Shown piece after piece: positions 36,537-47,185 of a stretch of DNA of 64,000 nucleotides. This stretch comes from Saururus chinensis (lineage: Eukaryota > Streptophyta > Magnoliopsida > Piperales > Saururaceae). How positions within the stretch are numbered: the first letter of the stretch is position 1; the number at the start of each line of letters is the position of its first letter. Both the position numbers and the translations under genes were made by a program. Where the stretch lies: contig CP141148.1 in assembly GCA_035235625.1 (NCBI GenBank), positions 37,077,057 through 37,141,056 of the forward strand, in the 5' to 3' direction. The notes beneath the pieces are model-generated. The model was not told the DNA's origin and made no database searches. It was given only the letters and a program-made list of their open reading frames with translations.

Positions 36537-37479
36537 AAGGCTTTGGGGTAAACCTAATAGGTTTGTGGGGTATAAATAGAGTTTTACACTAAAAATGAAA
36601 ATTTTACTTATTTTAAGCTCAAATTGATGTCTAAAAATTTTAAAATAATTAATTACTATCTTAAGAAGTTCTTAGGGTCATTTGGGACCCATAATCTTGA
36701 TTTTACATGTGGGGCCCATGGTGGGTCCCGCCCCCTAACTTTTTGGAAAATAGTCAAAAATTTTAAAAATTCCAAAAAAAATTTATTGACTTATATTAAT
36801 ATAAAAACCATCAAAGTGAAAACAACTTGATTAAAAACCTTTGTTAACCACCTTAAATTTGAAAATAAGTCAAAACTGATCAAAGTTAACATTAAATCAC
36901 ACAATAATCACTAAGTAAAATAAAATAAACTAGTTTGAGTTTAGAGATCTTACATAAGAACCCTTGGTGCCTTGACACCAAAAGTAGGTCATCAACCATG
37001 TAGATAGAAGGGTATAATATAAAAAAGACCAAGGACGTACAACTCACTAAGGACGATAGTTATGTAAAACTCCTTCCCTGGGCTAGGAGTTGTGCTTGAA
37101 TGGACTAAAGTATTAAAAGATGGCTGGTCCTGCGTAGCACATACAAGAGGTTTTAATAATTATGAAAAGTTAAAATTTCAACACGAGGGTCCATAAAGCC
37201 TTTACTTCATAACATGGATGGGGAGAGGTAGACTTCATAGTACTGAGGTCATAATGTGATGACCCAATATCTAATAGAGTGGAGCTCCTAGATAAGGTCA
37301 TCTTGTCTAGAGAATATTTGGAAAGGGTTTGGCTTATGAATAAAATGTTTAACATGAAAGTTATGTTCTCTTTTAAATGTGATGAATCAATTAGTTTTTC
37401 CAACAAGAATTTCATGGTATGTTGATTAAATCTTTGTGATTCTTTAAAATTGCTATCCCACTAAGTATTTTTGTATACT

Positions 37480-38330
37480 CAGCATTCTTTGTGGTGTAGT
37501 TATTCAAGTCGAGCTTCGAAGGTAATGTGAAGGTCGTAGCTGTAGTGAAATTCTATTATGCATTTATAGAGATTCTTTAACTACATTTGACTAGGCAAGT
37601 GAGTGTGTCATTTGGCTTTCATTGGTTTAGATATTATTAAGAAACAATGATGAACTTGTAGGTCCTGTGAATATTTTAATATACTAGACAAAATATTCTT
37701 TGTAACCTTTCTAGTTTTACTCCTAAATGTTTGTTCCTCTTCTAGACAAACACGAGCATTTACATGTGTTCCATCAAGAACTCCAATGTAGTTTTTAAAC
37801 TAAAGGATAGTATTTACCCTTGGTCCTAATGTAAGCTAGTGTTAGGTTCAGATCCATAAGAGGCTTAATCTTGTTTTCTAACCACCTATACAATGCTTGC
37901 AATTTTTCATTGAAGTGTCTATTTATTGTTTCAATAGAGTGGGACATATGATGTCCAAGTACATGCTACCCTTGCTTGTGTCTAATGACTTCTAAAAAGT
38001 ACCACAATTGCTCCTCCACTACAACATTTCATGTGTCATTAAGTCCTTTCTTTCTTATTTTGAAACATGACCTCATGAATGTCTTCTTATTCATACGACA
38101 AATGCCATGACAAATTGTGTCAGGCCAAGTTAGCATGTCGTTCAATATTTGTCTTCCTCTCTCTAAGTACATGTGAACAACATTCCTTTTTGGATGTGGA
38201 GTGAGAATAGTACTTTCTTCAATTAGATAAAACATCACACTCTCTTCTTCTTCAGGGTCAAATAGTAGCTCATTTGAAGTAAAAGCCATAGAATATCTGT
38301 ATAGAATATACACGCATAATATTAACCACA
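37480..38330 (-). pseudogene. PIF/Harbinger transposase, degenerate
   Basis: The minus strand reads RGRQILNDMLTWPDTICHGI, then RMNKKTFMRSCFKIRKKGL, the N-terminal part of plant Harbinger transposases. After a stop it continues with EEQLWYFLEVIRHKQG, HMSHSIETINRHFNEKLQAL, and in another frame GVLDGTHVNA near the first catalytic aspartate, then EEEQTFRSKTRKVTKNIL. These match the DDE nuclease in order. Several stops and at least two frame changes kill it. The C-terminal catalytic part is not recognisable. It would have cut and moved the element at TTA/TAA sites. Confidence 0.75.
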
Positions 38331-39059
38331 CACACTCATGTGACAGAAAAATGCATTCAATATTAATAATTGTTAATAACCTAACAGTTCGTAGAAATAT
38401 CATCATACTAACATAGAGTCAATATACGCACATATAACTTTTAACCAAACAAGTCATTACATTGAGAATTTCCTTATTTTCTAGAAATCCATTCTCATAT
38501 TTGTTCTACATTGAATTGGCGGTAAGAAATATGCTACACACAAGCATCAAACAAAAATCTTATGCTTACTTTGTATGAAACTTGTGAAGATTATCACTAG
38601 TATCAATAACATGTGACTAGAGCAAACTAAAATCACAGAAATACTAATAGAAGATGAACAATTGGAAGAATGTCATACAAGCATTACCACAAACATTGCC
38701 ATTATATTGTAAGAAACATGCAACATACAAGCATTGCCAACTATTAGAAATATTGCTACATGTCTCAACTCCAAATCAACTTATAATGCCAACCATTTAA
38801 TAATACATTGACACTCTCAGTTCTGAGCATTCTAGTAGCCATGCAGCCAGTCTACTTTCAGCTCCAAATCAACTTCTAATGCTAACCAAAGTTGTCACAC
38901 CCTAGGCTCAAGAAAGAAAGAAAGAGCATCAACATACTTAGGGTGAAACACACTATATCTAGGGAGGGCCTTTAATAGCTCAACGGCTCTCTTGAATTGT
39001 TATATTTCAAACATCTCTTTGGATGAGTTGGGGCTCTCATATGCAATCTCATTCCTCCA

Positions 39060-39960
39060 TGACAAGGCCTTGACAATAGACTATCCCACATATGAAACCT
39101 CATCAAGATATTTTCCTTTGCGCTTTGTGTTTGAACTAGGGGGATGGATTGGTTTTGTGTTTCCAATAGGACCTTGTGATGCACTTTGTGTTAGATTAGG
39201 GGCACGGGTAGGTAGACATGCCAACGGGACCTGCCTAGTAGTCCCAAATGTATCATTCACATTCATCCTTGTTCCTTCTTCAACCCCATCTCTAAAATAA
39301 GGATCATCTAGACTAGGAAAACATGTAGATGTGTCCCCACCATCCTTGACATTATCCTCCTCAAGCATTTCAATTGGAGGGGAATTACCAGAATTACAAT
39401 AAAGCCTATTCTTCCATGTGGCATGTTTGTTGCTTAATACAATTTGTAGGTTGGCTTCTGACTCCTCATCATACCCTCATAGTTTTAGCCGGTAGGAGTA
39501 CTTATGTCTCTGCACCAAAAAAGAAATATAAATGTTAGAACTTTAACTTTTAAGAACATACACCTAGAAAATAAAATATACCAATTATTACCTTCAAGAA
39601 GTTGTTCCATGCATCATTAGAGAAAATGAATGTATGCGCTATCGGATTCCAACCAACTCCAGTCATGCTTCTTAGCTCATTCCATCCATAGTAAAATCTC
39701 CTAGAGTTGTCATAGTGATTTTTAACCCAGTCTTATCAACTTCAGCATCATTCTCCTTCTTAAAGAGGTCAATCATTAATGCCAACCTCAAGGTCCAAAG
39801 AGCTCCCTCTCCTATGCCCTTTATTGCATGGGCCATATATACTTGAGAAGTGCAATGGCTTCCCAAACCACCTTTTTAGAATATTTTTTTTCTACTTGAG
39901 AAGTAGATCCAATATCCAATATCATTCCCTAACAGTAAGACATTTCAGGTATCCTATTGG
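39060..39960 (-). pseudogene. PIF/Harbinger MYB/SANT-like partner protein, degenerate
   Basis: Minus-strand pieces about 39720-39600 read HYDNSRRFYYGWNELRSMTG and VGWNPIAHTFIFSNDAWNNF in one frame, matching the MYB/SANT-like DNA-binding domain of the second Harbinger protein. After a probable intron, 39081-39368 encodes an acidic tail (EEDNVKDGGDTSTCFPSLDD). In the family this protein binds the transposase and the element ends. Frame breaks are present. It lies about 0.7 kb upstream of the transposase remnant on the same strand. Confidence 0.65.
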
Positions 39961-39999
39961 ACATATAAAAGCAAACAATGTCATGAGACTACATAAAAT

Positions 40000-40689
40000 T
40001 CATTAATATCATAAAAATAAATAGAGCACTATCTAGGAGGTAATCCGTTTATATTGTACAAGAAAGACATAATAAGAGATAGAAGGAATCATTTTCATTC
40101 ATCCATATTCTAACCACATGTTCATTTATCCATATTCATAAATTGATGCTCAAATTAAAAAATGAGCACATGTGTAACAATTGAACAAATGATTCATCTA
40201 ATGAACATATATGTGGCAGAAAATAATGTGATTCATGTATGGAGGCAGAAAACATATACGAGGCACAAATTTGGTAGTGTAACTTATGGGTTCACAACAA
40301 CTCTCTTTTAGGGTCTCAAGTTCACGAAAAACTTATCTAGCACTTCAGTTTCAGGATCCACTTTCTTCAAGACCATGGGAAGATAATGTAAGAATAAAAA
40401 ATGAATAGTTGGATAATTATGTTAACTAAAACAGGTAGTACAAAGGAAGTGCAAAGAATACTACTTAAAATGGGTAGTGGTTGCATTTATGCAGACATAT
40501 AAAACTGTAGACTTCATGATGATTTGACAGGAAAAAAGGATGACCTTCCCATCTGAATAAAGATAAAATTGCCTTTGCTGATCCATTGATATTTAGATAA
40601 TAACATCTTGCACTTCTATCTTTTGCAATTATAGATGTTCATAAATATACGATTGGTATAAGATGTTTTATAAATAGATAATGAACTAG

Positions 40690-40738
<49 letters not shown>

Positions 40739-41190
40739 GGGAGAGAGAGAGAGAGAGTTTACACAAACACAGATACCTAGGAAATCTGCCAAATCGATAT
40801 AGCACCTCCTCAGAAGCCGGTGGCTAGTAGGTGAGGGGATCAGAAGTCACACCCCAATTGCCATCTCGATTCTTCTTAATTAAAGGGACCATGTCACCAT
40901 CCTCGTCCTTGTCAAGGGTATAGTTGTCAAAAAAAGTTAAAATAGATTATGGCCAATGATTGGTCACGAAATCTCCTTAGAATGAGATTATTTAAGAAAG
41001 CAAAAATTAATATAAAATTTTGCAACAATTCATCGTGAATCTAATACATTTACATCTAAACGTAATCCACAAGATTTTTGTTTAATCTTAGAAGAATTTT
41101 ATGATGAATCTTTATCCAATCAGCCCCTTTGTCTTCTCTAATTTATTCTTGATTATTCGTTTGGTTATATCTCTATTAGAATGTGTTATT
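40000..41190. other. mostly gene-free, with a microsatellite and possible minus-strand exon scraps
   Basis: A run of ATT repeats (about 40691-40732) is followed by (GA)n. On the minus strand three short open segments could be exon remnants: near 40915-40780 (DKDEDGDMVPLIKKNRDGNW), near 40600-40540 (MDQQRQFYLYSDGKVILF) and near 40385-40320 (MVLKKVDPETEVLDKFFVNL). I do not recognise the protein. Confidence 0.35.
40691..40732. repeat. (ATT)n microsatellite
   Basis: About fourteen TTA/ATT trinucleotides, followed by TATATA and a short GA run. Confidence 0.97.
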
Positions 41191-41329
41191 CATCATTAGC
41201 TTAAGGAGGGATTGTGCTAGTAATTGAACTTTGCATTGAATTAGCTATTAGTCGGGGATTTTCTAGACGCTTCGAATCGATCCCAACACATAAGTGATCT
41301 AATAATTGAAGTAATATATATGTTTTTCT

Positions 41330-42490
41330 ATAACTAGATAATAGGTAGAATTGCATGCTACTGCTGCAAATTGACACTGAACTGCTAGTGTTGCTCTTGG
41401 CTAGTGAAGTGCCCATCACAAGATATCCTTTGCAACGACAAAACCTTTGAATGAGCTTCATATATATATAAGGTTGCACGCAGAGGTGATGGCATTCTTA
41501 CTTTTCTCAATAGCGATTAATAGATGGCAAATAACTCAAATTCTGCTTTATATTATTGAACCAAACTAAAATAAAGATTTCTTTGAAAAGATAAATTATT
41601 TTTCTTCATGCGATTCCTTCTAGTTATGGAATGGACAATGAGACAAAGTTTGACATAATTTGCCTACTACTCATTATGCAATGTTATGTCAGAATATACT
41701 CCTTTCATCTTAAGTTAATAATTTCATTCAGAAAAAAAGTTAGTTTGTTACATATAATTGGCTTTATTTTGTTAAATTCAAGTGATTAGATACTGAAAAA
41801 AATATTATAAACTTATTTTTCTTACTCTAAGAAGCGGGTTTCACCATCCAATAAAAACCATTATTTTTCTAATATAATTATTAATATAGGATGGAGTAAT
41901 ATAAATAAATGAAATTTCTCTTTCCTAATGGCATGAGCTTTTAGGATCAGAGCTCCTAGTTTTAGAATGTCATGGTTTAAGTCATGTTAGAGGCATTTAC
42001 ACCTCATTCCATGTGTGCTGTGCTTGATGGGCACTTACACATGAGGGAGGCTGTTAGCGTATATATAAATAGGTTAATAAGATTTCTCTTACAATTACAC
42101 TCCTCAATTGACAACAAAGGTGTAACTCTTACTAAAGTACTGCTATTATAGTTTATTGACATGCAAACTCCATATGTAAATCAAATTCTTGATGTATGTT
42201 GATTTTTGCATGACCGAATTACGTTCTTTTTCACATATAGGTGCAAGAAAGTGATTATGGAGATGCTGCAAATCTGGACTAAAGTGATAAAAGTACTTTT
42301 TAATAGTTAGCATATAAAATAAGACTTCCGATTCAGTAGCATCAGCAGCAATAAGCACGTTGTCATTTTGTTAATAGAAAATGCATGATCAACTCCGTGC
42401 TACGTCTACAAATTGGTCTACTACAGAAACCAGACAAATACCACCACCAATTCTGAGTGATGATGAGTTATCGACATAAGGACTCAATTA
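41330..42490 (+). pseudogene. X membrane-protein gene, pseudogene
   Basis: It aligns with exons 2-4 of the intact X gene at 54032-55628. Exon 2: GTAGAATTGCATGCTACTGC matches, but a stop follows after nine codons and about 36 bp are lost. Exon 3: the segment 41608-41698 matches and is then cut by a Stowaway MITE. Exon 4: GAAAGTGATTATGGAGATGC at about 42247 matches its start, and the transmembrane part is missing. A later piece (42470-42495) resembles the codons for VDIKTQF. No exon 1 was identified. Confidence 0.75.
41699..41896. mobile_element. Stowaway MITE inside X pseudogene exon 3
   Basis: Ends CTCCTTTCATC and GATGGAG are inverted and flanked by TA. The insertion interrupts the exon-3 homology. 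Confidence 0.85.
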
Positions 42491-43819
42491 AAATCCCAAA
42501 TCCTAAGCTTTAAAGAAGTAGCACCAATAAGCTGTACAGCTAGAAGAGCACATCTGGATGTACTTGGCAATTAAAATTTAAAAAATAGGAACTTCACTGG
42601 CTATGAAGGCAAAGTAAGTTAAAAGTCTAGAAAATTTTTGTAAGCAAAAACTTTTGTTTCGCTCATGTTTTGGATACTATGAAGACTCATGTTTTGGTTA
42701 CAATCCAGAAACTTGATATGCACACCACTTTCTGTGAAGTATGAAGTGAGTCTAAGTAAGAAATCACTTCCTCTAGGGTACATTTCCCAAAAGCTCAGGC
42801 CACCACGTGGAACACAAGTACGGTATAAATGCCTCCAATGAAAAATTAAGCCCAGGACATCTTAGAACTTGGAGCTTTGATACCACTTAGAATAACTATG
42901 TTTCCCAAAAACTTGAGTCACTAAGAAACATAATCTTATATATTTATTATATATTCTAACACTTATTATATGCATGAAGGCAATCCACTGAAAAATACAT
43001 GATGCTATGTAAAGGTGGTGGTAGAAGCTACAATACAGGCATACCTATAGCTATAAGCAAAAATTTGGATGAACCATGGCTAAATTACTGAACTGCAAGA
43101 AATGAAGAAGAATCAACATCAAATGCAAAGAACAATATTGAGCATACATTCTTTAGAAAATAATATAAGTACACCAACCACAAAACTGCAAAACATTATA
43201 TGCACAGTAGACTAACAGAGGGTATCAAAAGACTAAAAAAGGACATCTACAAGAAACATAACAAAAAGGAAAATAGAGTTCTACTACTATTTCGGCATTT
43301 AAAGAAATAAAAGACCTTTAGCGTAATGAAAAGTAAGAAGAATAAACTTTCAAGTCCTATAACCAGAAAATTTTATTTCCAAATATCCAAATTCATTCTT
43401 AAGATATTTAGTCATAACATCCACCAAAGTTATACTCCCCAGGTCTCATATTAAAAGTGTCATATTTAATTTTTTCAAAGAAACTAAATTTAGTACATTT
43501 TGAAAAGACAGATAGAAATAAATTTACTTTGAAAAATAATTAAGACATTTAATATGGGCAAAGAGAGTAATAATTAAAAGGCAAACTAATAGTGAGGCTT
43601 AATGAAATTTACCTTCTGAAACAGTAGCTCAACCAGTTTTCATGTGAAGGGCTGAAATAAGGAAGAAACCATGATTGTGGATCAATCTCGATCGGATCCC
43701 AAAGGCCGCTGCTAACTGACAACCTCTCAGATGAGATAGAACAGTCCGAGGCTGACTGTAGGTCAACCTTCATGTGGCGTTCGAATTTTAGTTACAACAA
43801 AGTCCAATGTTGAAATCCA
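42324..43819. repeat. duplicated 3' flank of the NBS-LRR gene (copy B)
   Basis: It pairs with 1795-2080 plus 12310-13641 of copy A in the same order. It retains the empty site for the copy-A Stowaway at 43164-43165. No gene is recognised in it. Confidence 0.8.
43435..43567. mobile_element. Stowaway MITE shared with copy A
   Basis: It starts CTCCCCAGGTCTCA and ends AGAGAG before TA, with GTGTCATATTTAA inside. It is the partner of 13259-13373. Confidence 0.8.
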
Positions 43820-46558
43820 TCAGAAAAGATATTCAATCTCACTTCTTGTACCGTCATCGTCCTCAATATAGTGTTGCACAAGAGGAATGTGCTCAAGTTT
43901 TGGTCGTATTTCAGCTTCATTCTCGCGTACCTTCTGAATAAATTCTCTTCGCATATTAACGAAATAGAGCGTTGTCATTTCCATGAGGTTTTCCACCCCA
44001 TGAGGAACCCCATCTAGACAGCAACACCCATCAATTTCCATCACACGGAGTTTGGGCATGGCTCCGTTCCCAATAATCACAAATCTCAATCGATCAAACT
44101 TTATGATTAAGAGTTTTTTTAGCCTCATGTAGCTGCTTGCTCCACAACACATCTTTTCCCCTTTAAAAGTGTCAGACAGTGTCAAATTTCGTAATGCAGG
44201 CAGATGCTGAAAGGCTTTGAGAGGGTCCTCGCTTAGATGTGAGGATGTCAATGCCAAATTTACAAGTCTTAAAAATTGCCCAGACAATGTTGGCAACATC
44301 TTTAGGCGCCCATTGAAGCCTATGGTCAACAAAGTAGGCGAAAGGGTTGACATGAAGTCTATGTCGAATGGCTCTTCCTCACCATAATTTGTCTTTATAT
44401 GGAGGTGCTTGAGGTGGCTCATATTCTTGATGGAAGCACGTATGGTATCCCAATCTTGTCTTTGCACTTTGATGGATAGCCTTCTCATTTCTGTCAGTTT
44501 CCCCAACTCTCTTGCCTGTTCTGTGTTCCCATTTATGCCAAGGTCCAATAACTCATGCAAACATTTTAATTGGCCCAGCTTTGTTGGCATTCTTACACCA
44601 TTCGAAAAGTTTACCGGCCAAATCTGCAAGTGACGAATAGCATGCAAATGAAGGATCTCAGCTGGCAATTCTGTGACATTCGTGAAAATTAGGTCTAGAG
44701 TTTGCAACTTGCGCAGATTCTTGATGGACTCAGGAATCCTGTAAATTTGTGTATTACTCAAATTTAAGTACGTTAGGTGGTATAATTTTACAATTTCACT
44801 AGGAAACACTTCGATGTGTGCTCCACTCAAATTCAATACTCTCAACATTTGGAAGCGAGACCACTCAGGAATTGCTCTTGCATTAACCATGTACAAGCTA
44901 CGAAGATGAGAGAATTTTTCGCCTCTTGGAACATTATCGCCACTGGTGATGGAGAGACGACATACTTCCTCATTGGGCTGTATGTCCTCTGTTGCTAACG
45001 TAAAGAAATTTTCCTCCCTCATTTTTTGAAGGATAAGTTGGTGCATTAAGTCATGAACCTTACAAGTCAAAATACTTCCATCATAAGCATATTCCACAAC
45101 CTCAACTAAGCTTCGATCAACAAGTTCATAGAGGTAGTTGTCTGCTTGGTCTTCCAAGGATTTCTGAACAATTGTCTTTACAAAACCTTCGCAAATCCAC
45201 TGTTGAATAAGTACACGTCCATCAACCTCGAAATCCTCAGGATATGACCCAAAATATAACAAGCAACATTTAAGATGGTGGGGGAGATCATTGTAGCTAA
45301 GCCAAAGCACATGGTTCATAAAATTAGTGGTTTCATTTGTCTCTAGAGTCAAAGTGAGACTATTAAGTACTCTGCTCCATTCATCTGGACTTGGTGTCCT
45401 TGTTGATAAAAGGCCACTCATAGTCACAACTGCTAGTGGCAATCCTTTGCATATTTTGAGGATATTCTTTGATTGGATTTCTAATTCAGGAAGACAATCT
45501 CCACCAAAAACCTTTCTGCAAAATAGGGTCCATGCCTCTTTTTCAGGCAGAGGTTCCATTTTGTAGAGATGTTCTCTTTTAGGTCCGGAGCAAAACAATG
45601 CGACATCATGCCTACGAGTCGTTATCATTATTCTACTTTTTAGTCCATTTTCAGGGAATACATACCTTACATCCTCCCATGCATTAGTAGTCCATACATC
45701 GTCTAAAACAACCAGGTAGCGCCTTTTCTGCATATAAGCCTTCAACCCATCAACCAGCTGGGCGTGGTCCATGCGTTCAATTTCTCTAGGAGAATGGCTG
45801 TCCTCGGAGCCTATGTAATTCAGCCTCCTTAGGCTCATGAAGCTAGTGAACATTCTTCTCAAGAGGACAGTTGGTGAAAATGACTGAGACACAGTTATCC
45901 ATGCAAAGCAGTCGAATCTTCTTTGCACTCCTTCATCTTGGTAGACTTTCGAAACAAGGGTTGTCTTGCCAAGACCACCCATCCCGAACACGGAGATCAT
46001 TGCAAGACTCGATTCTTGGTCGAGCAGTTTGTTCACCAGCTCCTGCTTGGGCTTCTCAATGCCTATGATGTTGGAATCCTCGGCAAACTGAGGCTCAATT
46101 AGTCGTCGAGTATCATATGAAACACGGGGGCTGGTGACTCTACGGACCAATGTTGAAGAGAACATAGTTTTCCTCTCTCCAATTCCATGAAGCTGGCTCT
46201 TGATCCTTTTAATTTGTGTACCAATCCGATGCCGTGCTCTCAGCTGCCTGATGAAGCAGGCAAATCTGTAGGGATAGCCAGCAAGCCCCGACCGATTGAG
46301 TTGTTTTGGTCCAACTCGAAGGAGGAACTCATCCACCACATTCTCAATATCGTATGCCACATTTCTCACTTGTCTTACCCATTCTTTCACACTTTTGTTG
46401 TCTTCCATACTCTCTGCATCTTCCAAGAAAGCCTCTATGATTCTTAGACTTCTTTCTAATTCGACTACTTCACGGCGCACCCCACCCAACAGCTCCGCTT
46501 CTTCCTTGGTCACATCGGCTAAGTACTTCACCACGAGACTCACCACAGATTTGGCCAT
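43820..46558 (-). CDS. CC-NBS-LRR disease resistance protein, RPM1-like type
   Basis: Uninterrupted 912-residue frame with no intron. Such proteins are intracellular immune receptors that bind ATP/ADP and trigger defence when a pathogen effector is sensed. Residues about 1-120 form the coiled coil (KSVKEWVRQVRNVAYDIENV, an EDVID-like motif). NB-ARC motifs follow: P-loop GMGGLGKTT (192-200), kinase-2 LVVLDDVW (282-289), RNBS-B MITTRR (~311-316), GLPLA (372-376), RNBS-D CLLYFGSYPEDFE (~431-443), and VHDLM (501-505) in the MHD position. Leucine-rich repeats fill about 540-880. The start MAKSVVSLVVKYLAD fits the family. An upstream ATG at 46708 adds 50 unconserved residues. All key motifs are intact, so it may work. 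The direct ligand cannot be told. Confidence 0.95.
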   Translation of the reverse strand: MAKSVVSLVVKYLADVTKEEAELLGGVRREVVELERSLRIIEAFLEDAESMEDNKSVKEWVRQVRNVAYDIENVVDEFLLRVGPKQLNRSGLAGYPYRFACFIRQLRARHRIGTQIKRIKSQLHGIGERKTMFSSTLVRRVTSPRVSYDTRRLIEPQFAEDSNIIGIEKPKQELVNKLLDQESSLAMISVFGMGGLGKTTLVSKVYQDEGVQRRFDCFAWITVSQSFSPTVLLRRMFTSFMSLRRLNYIGSEDSHSPREIERMDHAQLVDGLKAYMQKRRYLVVLDDVWTTNAWEDVRYVFPENGLKSRIMITTRRHDVALFCSGPKREHLYKMEPLPEKEAWTLFCRKVFGGDCLPELEIQSKNILKICKGLPLAVVTMSGLLSTRTPSPDEWSRVLNSLTLTLETNETTNFMNHVLWLSYNDLPHHLKCCLLYFGSYPEDFEVDGRVLIQQWICEGFVKTIVQKSLEDQADNYLYELVDRSLVEVVEYAYDGSILTCKVHDLMHQLILQKMREENFFTLATEDIQPNEEVCRLSITSGDNVPRGEKFSHLRSLYMVNARAIPEWSRFQMLRVLNLSGAHIEVFPSEIVKLYHLTYLNLSNTQIYRIPESIKNLRKLQTLDLIFTNVTELPAEILHLHAIRHLQIWPVNFSNGVRMPTKLGQLKCLHELLDLGINGNTEQARELGKLTEMRRLSIKVQRQDWDTIRASIKNMSHLKHLHIKTNYGEEEPFDIDFMSTLSPTLLTIGFNGRLKMLPTLSGQFLRLVNLALTSSHLSEDPLKAFQHLPALRNLTLSDTFKGEKMCCGASSYMRLKKLLIIKFDRLRFVIIGNGAMPKLRVMEIDGCCCLDGVPHGVENLMEMTTLYFVNMRREFIQKVRENEAEIRPKLEHIPLVQHYIEDDDGTRSEIEYLF

Positions 46559-46920
46559 TTGTTGAGGCTCTAGCTCTCTTGTCTTTCTTTTTGCTGAACT
46601 TCTCCGGCAGAAAAAGAAAATGAGCAATGCCCTCAATTCCACCCACGGCTCAAGAGATATTGTCTTCCTCTTACCAAGTCTTGCCAATGACGACAGTGAC
46701 CAAGTCATTGCATGTATGTTATGTTGAATCAGCTTAAAGCCCCTGGCCGATGCAATTGTTATCTGATAAAGTTAGTTGAGGCATCCACATCTTCAAAGAT
46801 GCTCTACTTATTTGTGTTTTGTTTTTCTGAGCGTTGACGTTGGTGGCTGCTTGGGCACTTGGGTTGTAGAGATGGCTCATGGTGATGGAAGAGAGCCACA
46901 AGGAACTGGCTCTCACCCCG
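46559..46920 (-). promoter_or_regulatory. proximal upstream region of the NBS-LRR gene
   Basis: The segment 46700-46915 is conserved with 17320-17530 of the pseudogene copy. Distal upstream homology resumes only at 50200, after inserted sequence. No unambiguous TATA box was chosen. Confidence 0.45.
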
Positions 46921-47185
46921 TTTGAACTCGTCAAATGCGTACACGAAATGCATACGATCTGGAAGAAGTGCATATTAATGGATGCTGTCAAAGTTGAGAA
47001 TACGTGCCGAAGGGTTGTATAAGACTTGGTCGAAGACAACCGCTCTCTAGACACTCCTGCAAAACACCGATGTCTTGTAACCCATTATTTCTGCCTGCGG
47101 GCGAAATTTTTAAGCCCGGTCTTAGAGCCGAGTAAATATTTTAGGTGCATCTTAAAGGGCAGGGCTAAGGTAAGGGGGGTAAAAG

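Larger units (their letters stand above)
31901..36970 (-). mobile_element. second LTR-derived region, boundaries unresolved
   Basis: It contains the family's ACTCAGTAAG-type segment near 32165, a 57-bp tandem array, a foldback element (34.4-35.3 kb) and a minus-strand TATA box at 36527. This order suggests a minus-oriented LTR with a nested DNA element. I could not find clean ends or target duplications, and no gene was recognised. Confidence 0.4.

Noticed and set aside
46559-46708. N-terminal extension of the receptor from the upstream ATG
   Set aside because: The extra 50 residues do not resemble the family start. MAKSVVSLVVKYLAD at 46558 does.
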